18,596 nt of DNA from JBOGED01 sp050743625 (GCA_050743625.1 JBOGED010000504.1:1-18596), one strand, 5' to 3'. Shown: positions 7,430 to 15,001, counted from the first letter of the stretch. Made by a program: numbers and translations. The notes: a model not told the origin generated them from the sequence alone.

Positions 7430-7881
7430 GCATGCCCGTTGCCCTCGAGCCGTCCGTCCGCGTTCCGTGGAACCGGCGCATGGCCGCCCGGTCATGCGTG
7501 GCCGCGGCACGTGTGCTGATCCGGCTGTCCCCTCAACGCCTTCGGCAGGTGCTCTCCGCGGCCTGCTACGGCGCCAGTCCGGCTGATAGGTCCCAAGCAC
7601 TGGCGGCCCGCCAGGCGGTGGTCTCCGTCAGCGTGCAGTGCGCCGGGCAGGGCTGCCTGCAGCGAGCTGTGGCGACCGCCCTGCTGTGCCGGCTGACCGG
7701 CGCTTGGCCGGTTTGGTGCACGGGCATCCGCACCGAGCCCTTTCGCGCCCACGCCTGGGTGGAGGTCGACGGAGATCCTGTCGGCGAGCGCGAGGAGATC
7801 CGGCTGTACCGCAAGGTCATGACCGTTCCCGCCCGCATGAAGAGAGGGGGCGAAGAACATGAGCTATCTCCTGCTGGGTGA
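7426..7881 (+). CDS. Lasso leader peptidase (B2), transglutaminase-like cysteine protease
   Basis: This 151-residue protein starts at GTG 7426 (GTGA overlap with B1); ATG 7432 is an alternative start. It is the leader peptidase of split-B lasso systems and should cut after Thr23-Leu24 of the precursor in an ATP-dependent manner together with B1 and C. The catalytic Cys77 lies in CAGQGCLQRAVA (72-83), and His109 lies in RAHAWVEVDGDPVGE. The 32-residue Cys-His spacing equals the Cys150/His182 pair I recall for McjB. The third acid is probably Asp115 or Asp117. The last 23 nt overlap the next gene in another frame, and its Shine-Dalgarno lies inside this gene. Confidence 0.93.
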   Translation: MSMPVALEPSVRVPWNRRMAARSCVAAARVLIRLSPQRLRQVLSAACYGASPADRSQALAARQAVVSVSVQCAGQGCLQRAVATALLCRLTGAWPVWCTGIRTEPFRAHAWVEVDGDPVGEREEIRLYRKVMTVPARMKRGGEEHELSPAG

Positions 7882-8440
7882 GCGGTGCCTGCTCGCCGCC
7901 GTCTTCTTTATCGCGGTTCTCGGGAAGGCGCGCGATGCGTCGAGATTTCGCAACTTTGTGATCTCGATAGAGAAGCTGACGAGGTTCCCCGCGGGGACCG
8001 CGAGATTCGTGGCCGTATCGATCGCGATCTGCGAAGGTGCCGCCGCCGCTTTGCTCGCGTACCCCCTCGCCTCTCAGCCCGTACTCAGAGTCGGGTTCGC
8101 GTTCGCCGTAGGCCTGCTGACGATATTCGTCGCGGTGGTGGTCCGCGCCGTGCGGGGCGGAGTCCTGGCCGAATGCCGATGCTTCGGCCGGTCGGGCTCC
8201 GTGATGAGCAAGGCGATGATCGTCCGCAACCTCTTGTTGATGGCGTTCGCCGTCCCGGGCATCGTGCTGAGCCCCACAGCGCCGGCGACAGAGCCCACCT
8301 ACATCGCGCTCGCGGTGACTGCTGGTCTCGCGCTTGCGCTCTTTTTCGTCCGCTATTTCGACGCGGTTGTCCGAGTGATCCTTACGCGGCGGTCGTCGGA
8401 TGCGGGCACCTATGGCGCGAAGGAGCCGAGATATGGCTAA
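7859..8440 (+). CDS. MauE/DoxX-like membrane protein with CxCFG motif
   Basis: This 193-residue integral membrane protein has four to five hydrophobic helices (about 4-22, 48-69, 75-97, 120-137 and 146-168). The motif ECRCFG (105-110) sits after helix 3. A CxCFG motif at this place is typical of MauE, which in methylamine utilisation is needed for disulfide formation in the dehydrogenase small subunit, and of related DoxX-like proteins linked to thiol redox. In this operon the peptide core has exactly two cysteines, so a role in oxidising Cys13/Cys17 is plausible but unproven. The start ATG overlaps B2 by 23 nt, with a GGGGG-rich ribosome site inside B2. Its end overlaps the P450 start by 8 nt. 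Family membership is fairly secure; function is inferred. Confidence 0.8.
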   Translation: MSYLLLGERCLLAAVFFIAVLGKARDASRFRNFVISIEKLTRFPAGTARFVAVSIAICEGAAAALLAYPLASQPVLRVGFAFAVGLLTIFVAVVVRAVRGGVLAECRCFGRSGSVMSKAMIVRNLLLMAFAVPGIVLSPTAPATEPTYIALAVTAGLALALFFVRYFDAVVRVILTRRSSDAGTYGAKEPRYG

Positions 8441-9725
8441 TCACGCGGAACCAGTCCTGATCGACATGACGGACCCGCATTCCCCCTTCCGGGCTGACAT
8501 CGACGCCGCCTACGCGGGACTGCGGGCCCGAGGACCCGTCGTGCGGGTGGCCTTCGGCTCGTCCACGGACGGGAACGGACAACCTGCCTGCCCTATGCGG
8601 GGAATGCCCCTGGTGACCCACTATGCCCTGGGTGTGGCTACCCTACTGGACGACCGTTTCTCGTCGGATCCCGGCGTCGTGCGGACCGGCGAGCGGCGAG
8701 CACCGCCGCCGCCGGTGCCGGTGCCGGAGGAGTCCCCTCCACTCTCTCAAAGCCTGCTGAGCCTCGATCCGCCGGACCACACGCGTCTTCGCAAGCTGGT
8801 ACAGCAGAGCTTCACCGGGCGGGCGATGGGGGCATTGCGCCCGCGGGTCCAGGCGATCGCGGACGCGCTGTTGGACCGTGCCGAGCGCGACGCCGCCGAA
8901 CAGCGCGAGCGTGAGCCGGACCGGCGGATGGACCTCATCGAGGCCTTTGCGTACCCGCTGTCGGTCACCGTGATCTGCGAGATGCTCGGCATCCCGGCGC
9001 GAGACCATCCCACGGTCCTGGAGTGGACCGAGAGCCTGGTGGCCGCCAGCGGCCCGCAGATGCCGGTCCAGGCCCGAGCGAGCCTGCGGCAATTCGTCGC
9101 CTACCTGCGCCAACTGTTCGCGCAGAGGCGCGCGTATCCGGCCGACGACATGATCAGCCGGCTGGTCCACGCCGCACAGGACGGCGACCGGTTGGACGAG
9201 CAAGAGCTGCTGTCCATGGTCTTCCTGCTCTTCATCGCCGGGCATGCCACGACGATGCATCTGATCGGCAACGCGGTGCTCGCGCTGTTGACCCACCCGG
9301 ACCAGCTCGCGAAGGTCAAGGCGGATCCAACCCTGGCCAAGGAAACGATCGAGGAGACGCTGCGCTACTGGGGCCCGGTGGACAACATCACCCGGATCGC
9401 CACGCAGGACGTCGAGCTGGCGGGGACCGCCATCCAGCGCGGCGAGGTCGTGACGGTGAGCCTGGCATCCGCCGATCGCGATCCCGCCCGGTTCCCCGCC
9501 GCCGACGTGTTCGATATCACGCGCCCCGACGCCGGCCGGCACGTCGCCTTCGGCAAAGGGATGCATCTCTGCCTGGGAGCGCCTCTGGCGCGCGTCGAGG
9601 GGCAGATCGCCCTCACCAGCCTGCTCCAGCGCTACCCCCAGCTGCGCCTGGCCGTCCCCGCCACCAGCCTGACCTGGCGACCGGACTTTCTCCGCGGCCT
9701 CGAGCGGCTGCCCGTCCGGTTCTGA
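8433..9725 (+). CDS. Cytochrome P450, probable lasso peptide tailoring enzyme
   Basis: This 430-residue soluble bacterial class I P450 carries the I-helix motif AGHATT (269-274), the K-helix EETLR and the haem-binding loop FGKGMHLCLG with proximal ligand Cys380. The ATG at 8433 is chosen because AAGGAG lies at 8420-8425, and it overlaps the upstream membrane protein gene by 8 nt; in-frame ATGs at 8400 and 8412 are further inside that gene. The I-helix acid normally found before the conserved Thr (AGHETT/AGDDTT) is Ala272 here, which may alter proton delivery or favour unusual chemistry. Placement inside the lasso operon suggests oxidation of the peptide, with Trp5, Trp11, Phe7, Phe16 and Met15 as possible targets. 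No ferredoxin gene is nearby, so electrons must come from housekeeping partners. Confidence 0.92.
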   Translation: MANHAEPVLIDMTDPHSPFRADIDAAYAGLRARGPVVRVAFGSSTDGNGQPACPMRGMPLVTHYALGVATLLDDRFSSDPGVVRTGERRAPPPPVPVPEESPPLSQSLLSLDPPDHTRLRKLVQQSFTGRAMGALRPRVQAIADALLDRAERDAAEQREREPDRRMDLIEAFAYPLSVTVICEMLGIPARDHPTVLEWTESLVAASGPQMPVQARASLRQFVAYLRQLFAQRRAYPADDMISRLVHAAQDGDRLDEQELLSMVFLLFIAGHATTMHLIGNAVLALLTHPDQLAKVKADPTLAKETIEETLRYWGPVDNITRIATQDVELAGTAIQRGEVVTVSLASADRDPARFPAADVFDITRPDAGRHVAFGKGMHLCLGAPLARVEGQIALTSLLQRYPQLRLAVPATSLTWRPDFLRGLERLPVRF

Positions 9726-9739
9726 GCACTGGCCAAACC

Positions 9740-10693
9740 ATGTCAAACGTCATGATTGAGGCGGTCGGAGTCGGCAAGCGGTTTGGTGCGGTGACCGCGC
9801 TGGCGGGAGTCGATCTCGCGGTGCCCGCAGGGTCGGTGCTCGGTCTGCTCGGGCACAACGGCGCTGGCAAGACCACGCTGGTGAACATCCTGGCGACGCT
9901 GGTGCAGCCGAGCTCCGGTACGGCGCGAGTCGCGCGCTTCGACGTGGTTCTCCAGGCCCACCAGGTGCGCCGCAGGATCGGATTGACGGGTCAGTTCGCC
10001 GCGCTCGACGAGCAGATCTCCGGCAGAGACAATCTCGTGTTGATCGCGCGGCTGCTCGGTGGCAGCGGTCGGCATGCGCGGGAGCGCGCGGGGGAGCTCT
10101 TGGAGCTCTTCGACCTGACGGCCGCCGCGACGCGTCCCGTGCGGACGTACTCAGGGGGCATGCGGCGGCGGTTGGACCTGGCGGCCAGCTTGGTGGGGCA
10201 TCCGGAGGTGGTCTTCCTGGACGAGCCGACCACAGGACTGGACCCCACCAGCCGGCTGCACATGTGGCAGGTCGTGCGCAGCCTCGTCCGCGACGGCGGG
10301 ACGGTGCTGCTCACCACGCAGCACCTGGACGAGGCTGACCGGCTGGCGGACTGGATCGTCGTGCTCTGCGAGGGCAGGGTGGTCGCGTCGGGCGCGCCAG
10401 CGGACCTGAAGGCGCAGGTCGGCGGGCGCAGTGTCACGGTGAGGTTCGCCGCCGCCCAGGATGTGCCAGCGGCGGTGGGAGCGTTACGGCGGGCGGGGCT
10501 GCGGCCGGTCAGCGACGGTCAGCGCGGCAGCGTGACGGTCCCGGTCACCGCCTCCCGGGGCGTCGCCGCGGTGGTCCGCGCGCTTGACGGCGTCGCCGTC
10601 GAGACAGAAGGGCTGACGTTGGCCGAGCCCGGCCTCGACGAGGTCTACCGGACAGTGACGCGTCGAGCGTGCACCGGCCCAGGAGGTGTGTGA
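9740..10693 (+). CDS. ABC-2 transporter ATPase (DrrA-like)
   Basis: This 317-residue ATPase has Walker A GHNGAGKTT (38-46), signature YSGGMRRRLD (137-146), Walker B VVFLDEP (157-163) and the H-switch TTQH. A C-terminal extension of about 90 residues (from about 225) is typical of DrrA-type drug exporters and stabilises the subunit with its permease. It starts 14 nt after the P450 stop with only a weak ribosome site; ATG 9752 is a less likely start. The stop overlaps the permease start by one base (TGATG). Position suggests export of, or immunity to, the lasso peptide, beside the heterodimeric exporter encoded divergently. Confidence 0.92.
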   Translation: MSNVMIEAVGVGKRFGAVTALAGVDLAVPAGSVLGLLGHNGAGKTTLVNILATLVQPSSGTARVARFDVVLQAHQVRRRIGLTGQFAALDEQISGRDNLVLIARLLGGSGRHARERAGELLELFDLTAAATRPVRTYSGGMRRRLDLAASLVGHPEVVFLDEPTTGLDPTSRLHMWQVVRSLVRDGGTVLLTTQHLDEADRLADWIVVLCEGRVVASGAPADLKAQVGGRSVTVRFAAAQDVPAAVGALRRAGLRPVSDGQRGSVTVPVTASRGVAAVVRALDGVAVETEGLTLAEPGLDEVYRTVTRRACTGPGGV

Positions 10694-11535
10694 TGGCGAT
10701 TTCCTTGGCTCCTGATCGAGCCGAGCTGGTGACGCGAGCCTCCCGCGAGGCGACGTGGCACGGGAGCGGTGTGCCGACCCAGGTCCTGACGCTGGTCAAG
10801 AGATCACTGCGGCCGCTGGTGCTCGACCCGCGCATGGTCCTGGCAAGCTTGATGGGCCCGCTTCTCATGCTGCTGGTGTTCAGTCAGATCTTCGCCAGCG
10901 TCGCGAACACGTCGAGCTTCCCCGCGAACGTCAGGTATATCGACTTCCTCGTGCCGGCGATCATGGTCAATTCAGTGATGCAGTTCGGGCTTAACACTGG
11001 GGCCGGGTTGGCGCAGGATATGAGGAACGGGATCATCTCACGGTTTCGCTCGTTACCTATCTGGTTGGGCTCGGTGCTGCTCGCGCGTAGCTTTGCGGAC
11101 CTCATCCGTAGTGGGCTGCAGTTGCTGCTCCTGTTGATGACCGCGTTCCTTCTTTTCGGTTTCCGGCCCGCTGGGGGAGTGATCGGCGCGCTCGGCGCGT
11201 GGGGGCTCGCGCTGGTCGTCGGTGGGGGCCTCGGTTGGATCTTTATCGCGATCGCGTGTTGGGTGCGAAACGCGGAGATGATGCAAACCTTCGCGGGGCT
11301 GGTGATGTTCCCGCTGATGTTCGCCTCTAACGCGTTCGTGCCGGTGAGCAGCCTTCCTGGATGGCTGCGGACAGTGGCCCAGCTCAACCCCATGTCCTAT
11401 GGGATCGACGCGGCGAGGGACCTCACCCTTGCCCAGCCAGTCGGCGGCAGCGCTGTCGCCGCGGTCGTGATCAGCCTGCTTATCGCCCCCATGGCCGCCG
11501 CGGTCGCCATCCGAGGCTTCCGTCGCCCGATGTGA
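10693..11535 (+). CDS. ABC-2 type permease (DrrB-like)
   Basis: This 280-residue membrane protein has about six hydrophobic helices (first around LMGPLLMLLVFSQIF) and the ABC-2 core features, including RNGIISRFRSLPI, the NAFVPVSSLPGWL turn and PMSYGIDAARDL. The start ATG at 10693 follows AGGAGG (10681-10686) by 6 nt and overlaps the ATPase stop by one base, so an upstream in-frame ATG at 10669 is unlikely. It should pair with the preceding ATPase to form one exporter. Substrate is inferred from context only. Confidence 0.92.
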   Translation: MAISLAPDRAELVTRASREATWHGSGVPTQVLTLVKRSLRPLVLDPRMVLASLMGPLLMLLVFSQIFASVANTSSFPANVRYIDFLVPAIMVNSVMQFGLNTGAGLAQDMRNGIISRFRSLPIWLGSVLLARSFADLIRSGLQLLLLLMTAFLLFGFRPAGGVIGALGAWGLALVVGGGLGWIFIAIACWVRNAEMMQTFAGLVMFPLMFASNAFVPVSSLPGWLRTVAQLNPMSYGIDAARDLTLAQPVGGSAVAAVVISLLIAPMAAAVAIRGFRRPM

Positions 11536-11562
11536 GCCATCCGCCAGGAAGGATTCGTGATC

Positions 11563-11925
11563 ATGAATATCCGGAACACGCTTGTGTCGGTCGCGCTGGC
11601 CGCCGTCTCGGCGGGCGCTCCGCTGCTCACAGGATCGGGGACGGCCTTCGCCGCCACCCAGCCGTCCTGCGTGTGGCGCTACGTCGTGACCGACGGGGTG
11701 TTCAACGATGTCTTGATCTACGACGACGTGAGCTCGGCGACCGTCGTCGGGCGCATCCACCCTGGCGAGGAGTTCCGGACCCCCCGGCCGCCACGGCTCG
11801 TCGCCGGCAGCCAAGGGGTCCGATTGGAGATCCGCGGCGGTTGGGTGGGCTACGGGAACTACACAGTGCTCCAGTCTTCGAGCGCCGCCTGCGCGCGGAT
11901 CACGCTCAACATTGAGGAACGATAG
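11563..11925 (+). CDS. Small secreted protein, last gene of the lasso operon
   Basis: This 120-residue protein has a classical Sec signal peptide: a positively charged start, a hydrophobic stretch and a cleavage site near AFA-A (about residue 30). The mature part of about 90 residues is rich in beta-type segments (VLIYDDVSSATVVGRIHPGE, then GVRLEIRGGWVGYGNYTVL) and has two cysteines (36 and 110) that could form a disulfide. The layout resembles bacterial SH3-like domains. ATG 11563 is preferred because AGGAAGGA (11546-11553) lies 9 nt upstream; GTG 11557 is too close. The gap to the permease is 27 nt, so it is probably cotranscribed. I do not recognise the family. An immunity or receptor-shielding role is possible but has no direct support. 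Confidence 0.7.
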   Translation: MNIRNTLVSVALAAVSAGAPLLTGSGTAFAATQPSCVWRYVVTDGVFNDVLIYDDVSSATVVGRIHPGEEFRTPRPPRLVAGSQGVRLEIRGGWVGYGNYTVLQSSSAACARITLNIEER

Positions 11926-13267
11926 GCCCGGTCCCGGGTTCGACGCGGATGCCGGGCAGCCAACCGGTGCCCTCCGGACGGCGGACCCGATACCAGCGGG
12001 TGCTGCTCGACCTGTCCTCCGAGACGACCAGCGTGCCGTCGTCGATACGGCACTCGACCACCAGCTCGTCGCCGTGCCAGACCTTCTCGAGCCTGTTCTC
12101 TCCCTGGTACGGGGCGCGGGGATCGCGAGCGAGGCTCAGCCCGCAGCCGTCCGTACGCAAGGGTTGGCACTCGACATCGGCGTTGTAGACCGTCAGGCGC
12201 GCATCTCCGTCACGCGTGATCCACAGGGCGCCAACGGTTCCCGCGACGATGCTGGCAACGATCGCGCCAAGCGCCACCGCCTTGGCGCGACCGGAGCGCG
12301 CCGTCGTACGGGTCGCGTCCTGGGGCTCGGGCCGAGCCGGCGTGGTGATGGTGCGGATCCTCGTGAAGAGCTCGGGGGCGGTGTGGGGTGCCCGGCTCGC
12401 GTGATCGGGAGCGAGGCAGTCGGCGATGATCGGTCGCCACTGGGCGGGAAGGCTGTCGGCCAGGCACAAATCGGTGTCACCGTCGGCGTAGCGTTGCGCT
12501 GCGGCCGTGCGAGCGCGGGTGCTGATGCCGGGGAAGGGGAAAAGGCCACCGGTGAGCAGCAAGTGGGCGGTCACTCCGAACGCCCAGATGTCTCCAGTAG
12601 TGCGACTCGCGATCCCACGCGCGCTGATGCGTTCCGTCCACCACTCGGGCGGCAGGTAGTCGGAGGAGCCGACACGCGGTGTGTACGCGTGGGTGCCTTC
12701 CAGCTCGCCCGTGAGGCCGAAGTCGGCGAGCCGGACCGATCCGTCCTCCATAAGCAGCACATTGCTCGGTTTCAGGTCGCCATGTACCCAGCCAGCGGTG
12801 TGCATGTGGGCAAGACCCTCGACGATCTCGGCGACCAGGCGGGCGGCATCGGGCACTCCGGCCTCCCCGGCGACGGCGTCGAGCACGTCGCGCAGGCTGC
12901 GGGCGGCCCGTTCCATGACGAGCACGACCGCGCCATTCAGCATGGGCTCGGCGGGATCGTCGACGACGAGGGTCTCGAATGTCCGGATCAACCGTGGGTG
13001 CATGGCGCGCTCGCTGAAGTGGATCTCGCGCTCGGTGATCTCGCTGAGGTTGGCGTACTGGCTCGGAGTCAGGGTGCCGCTGGGGAGGAACTTCAGCGCC
13101 GCCGAAGACCCTGGGGGCGGATCGGTCGACGCTCGCGGCGGCGTGACGCGCCTGCCGGCGTAGACGCTGCCCCAGCTTCCGGAGGCGATGCCGTCGGTCA
13201 CCTCCCAGTCCCCGACCCGGTAGCCGATGGCCACCGGGACGGCCCACCGCCGCGTCGGGCTGGTCAC
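11906..13267 (-). CDS. Membrane Ser/Thr protein kinase with extracellular SH3-like tail
   Basis: This 453-residue protein starts at GTG 13265-13267, which overlaps the stop of the FHA gene (GTGA); an in-frame ATG at 13366 lies deep inside that gene. The Hanks-type kinase domain has Lys59 (AALKF), Glu81 (TEREIHF), the catalytic loop HGDLKPSN with Asp164, DFG at 182-184 and PPEWW near 206. The usual HRD arginine is Gly163, so it is a non-RD kinase probably not controlled by activation-loop phosphorylation. The glycine loop is degenerate (GIASGSWGSV). One transmembrane helix (about 328-350) is followed by an extracellular domain of about 100 residues with three cysteines before its end and an SH3-like close (RWYRVRRPEGTGWLPGIRV). 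Its 3' end overlaps the last lasso operon gene by 20 nt on the other strand. It may sense an envelope signal and act through the FHA protein. Confidence 0.88.
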   Translation of the reverse strand: MTSPTRRWAVPVAIGYRVGDWEVTDGIASGSWGSVYAGRRVTPPRASTDPPPGSSAALKFLPSGTLTPSQYANLSEITEREIHFSERAMHPRLIRTFETLVVDDPAEPMLNGAVVLVMERAARSLRDVLDAVAGEAGVPDAARLVAEIVEGLAHMHTAGWVHGDLKPSNVLLMEDGSVRLADFGLTGELEGTHAYTPRVGSSDYLPPEWWTERISARGIASRTTGDIWAFGVTAHLLLTGGLFPFPGISTRARTAAAQRYADGDTDLCLADSLPAQWRPIIADCLAPDHASRAPHTAPELFTRIRTITTPARPEPQDATRTTARSGRAKAVALGAIVASIVAGTVGALWITRDGDARLTVYNADVECQPLRTDGCGLSLARDPRAPYQGENRLEKVWHGDELVVECRIDDGTLVVSEDRSSSTRWYRVRRPEGTGWLPGIRVEPGTGPIVPQC

Positions 13268-14025
13268 GAGCCCGCGGCGCGGCGACGGCGGGGCAGCAGC
13301 GCGAGATGCTCTTCCCGGACGAGGTTGAATCGCACCGCCAGGGAGACGAGTGCCTCCCGCTTCCACTCCAGCCGGGTGGGCTCAACCTCGCTCGTGGGGT
13401 CTTTGACCCGCAGCTTCGTGCGAGCGAGATAGTCGATGTGGTAGTTGACCGCCGCACGCGAAAGCGCGCCGCAAGAGGGAAGGGGGCGGAGCCGGTCGAC
13501 GACCTCAGGGACGGTGGGCAGCGCCACCGTCGAGCTGTCCCGTAGCCGTGGCTCGCACAGCGCGACCAGGATGAGAAAGTACTTGGCCGTCTCGTCCATA
13601 TAGAACGCGGAGGTCGTGCGTTCACCCCCAAGGTGCCCAGGGTCGGTCTCCTCAGCGTACGTGTGCGCAGGCGCGAACACCTTGAAATGCACGAACCCAT
13701 CGGTCACGGGCAACACGACCCGCGCGAACTCGAACGGGACGGGGGTGCCAAGCCGCCGTGGTGGGACCTTGACGTACTCGCCCGCGCCCTCGGGATTCTC
13801 GACCACGTAGGTCTGCTTCCGGCTGTAGTTGCTGAGGAGCCAGTAGTCCTCGGTCGCCGTGATCTCTCCCGCAAGGCGGGAGACGCCGTCGTGCGGCAGG
13901 ATGATCCCCACCGGGTACCCCGGAGCTCCACGCCCGAACGTGACCGTGGCGCCCGGTCGCAACCTCAGGACCGTGGGGGCCCTCCCATCGTCATCGTCAG
14001 GCAGTTGGACGAGTACGGTCTCCAC
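13264..14025 (-). CDS. FHA-domain protein with C-terminal winged-helix, partner of the kinase
   Basis: This 253-residue protein starts at GTG 14023-14025 with AGGAG about 8-10 nt upstream. The N-terminal third reads as a forkhead-associated domain: FGRG (30-33), DGVSRLAGEI (46-55) and LLSNYSRKQTYV (63-74). The conserved phosphothreonine-binding Arg, Ser and Asn are present, but the SxxH histidine is replaced by Ala52. The C-terminal half (about 145-235) looks like a winged helix, with a likely recognition helix around GALSRAAVNYHIDYLARTKL. It is coupled to the kinase gene by a 4-nt overlap. FHA proteins beside Hanks kinases usually bind the kinase or its phosphorylated substrate; here the output could be DNA binding. 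A role in controlling the lasso cluster is inferred from closeness only. Confidence 0.8.
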   Translation of the reverse strand: METVLVQLPDDDDGRAPTVLRLRPGATVTFGRGAPGYPVGIILPHDGVSRLAGEITATEDYWLLSNYSRKQTYVVENPEGAGEYVKVPPRRLGTPVPFEFARVVLPVTDGFVHFKVFAPAHTYAEETDPGHLGGERTTSAFYMDETAKYFLILVALCEPRLRDSSTVALPTVPEVVDRLRPLPSCGALSRAAVNYHIDYLARTKLRVKDPTSEVEPTRLEWKREALVSLAVRFNLVREEHLALLPRRRRAAGS

Positions 14026-14181
14026 CGGCCATCTCCTGCTCCGGTCCGGCTGTCCTGACAGCTCTCAGGTTCACAGCCGACCCGCGCTGAACCAAACTCA
14101 GCGTGTCACGACAAGCTATCCCGATCGCACGAGCGCACCTAGACGTGCCAGATACGGGATGGCGGCGAAAAGGATGTAGGC
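14026..14181. promoter_or_regulatory. Divergent intergenic region between the FHA gene and the ATPase-C-domain gene
   Basis: These 156 bp must carry promoters in both directions. The plus-strand gene has AAAAGGA about 9 nt before its ATG. I see no convincing -35/-10 pair and no long inverted repeat. Confidence 0.4.
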
Positions 14182-14997
14182 ATGCATCGCAACGCGCAGA
14201 TCGCACTGGCAAGACCGATTGCTGGAGCGGCGGATTCCCGACCGCGAGATCTCGTGCTCAACGTGAATGTTCAGCTGAGGCTGTGCGCGGGGGGTCCCGA
14301 GCTGAACGCCATCCGTGAAACCGAGGCGGATTGCGGGCACGACCTCGCTGCGCAGCTGCTCCGCGGCGCGCTCCAGGCGCTGGCCGGCTCCCCCCCGCCG
14401 CGAGGTTCCGGCGCGCCGGCCGGCGGCGTCTTCAGGCGCGAGGGAGAGTACTGGGAGGTCTCCCATTCCGACCGCGCCGTGCGCCTCAAGGACATGAAGG
14501 GAATGCGCTACCTCGCGCGCCTGCTCGCCGACCCGACCCGCGAGTTCCACGCCCTCGACCTTGTCCGACTGGAGCAAGGGCCCAATGACGCCGTGGGCCA
14601 GCCTTGCGAGGATGGGCAAACGTCGACGTTGGGGTTTGGGGCTGCTGGTGCGCTGCTCGATCTCGACGCGAAGCGGTCCTACCGGCGACGCCTCGCCTCG
14701 CTCCGCGAAGAGCTGGACGGGACGGACGACCCCGAGCGAGCTGCGATGCTCCGCACCGAGATCGATTTTCTGTCCCGCGAGCTGGCCACCGCGATGGGCC
14801 TTGGCGGTCGGGATGTCAAGGCCGCCTCCGTGGCCGAACGGGCACGTTTGAACGTGACCAACCGGATCAAAGCCGCCATTAGCAAGATTGAGTCTCACGA
14901 TCGACGGCTGGGCCGCCATTTCGGCGCAAGCGTGAGGACCGGCGTCTTCTGCTCCTACCGGCCCGAGCCCGACGCGGCCATCATGTGGCGCACCTGA
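14182..14997 (+). CDS. Stand-alone copy of an actinobacterial ATPase-regulator C-terminal domain
   Basis: This 271-residue protein has a low-complexity N-terminus, then FRREGEYWEVSHSDRAV (84-100) followed by RLKDMKGMRYLARLLADPTR (101-120) and EFHALDL. It then has an Arg/Glu-rich helical segment (about 165-210) and a conserved end (NVTNRIKAAISKIESHDRRL, then a GRHFGASVRTGVFCSYRPEP-like close). I know this arrangement from the C-terminal ends of large AAA-type ATPase and TPR regulators of actinobacteria and other bacteria; here the ATPase part is absent and the first 80 residues are unlike it. It may be a small paralogue with a regulatory function or a truncated remnant. The reading frame is intact, which favours a working gene. 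No Pfam name is claimed. It diverges from the FHA/kinase pair and converges with the ROK kinase gene (4-bp gap). Confidence 0.65.
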   Translation: MHRNAQIALARPIAGAADSRPRDLVLNVNVQLRLCAGGPELNAIRETEADCGHDLAAQLLRGALQALAGSPPPRGSGAPAGGVFRREGEYWEVSHSDRAVRLKDMKGMRYLARLLADPTREFHALDLVRLEQGPNDAVGQPCEDGQTSTLGFGAAGALLDLDAKRSYRRRLASLREELDGTDDPERAAMLRTEIDFLSRELATAMGLGGRDVKAASVAERARLNVTNRIKAAISKIESHDRRLGRHFGASVRTGVFCSYRPEPDAAIMWRT

Positions 14998-15001
14998 GCG
15001 G

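Noticed and set aside
9023..9739. Upstream extension of the DrrA-like ATPase to 9023
   Set aside because: The extra residues are an out-of-frame reading of the P450 gene; homology to the ATPase family begins at the ATG at 9740.
13268..13366. Kinase start at ATG 13366
   Set aside because: The added 33 residues are Pro/Arg/Ala-rich and come from the FHA gene in another frame; the GTGA overlap at 13264-13267 is the natural start.
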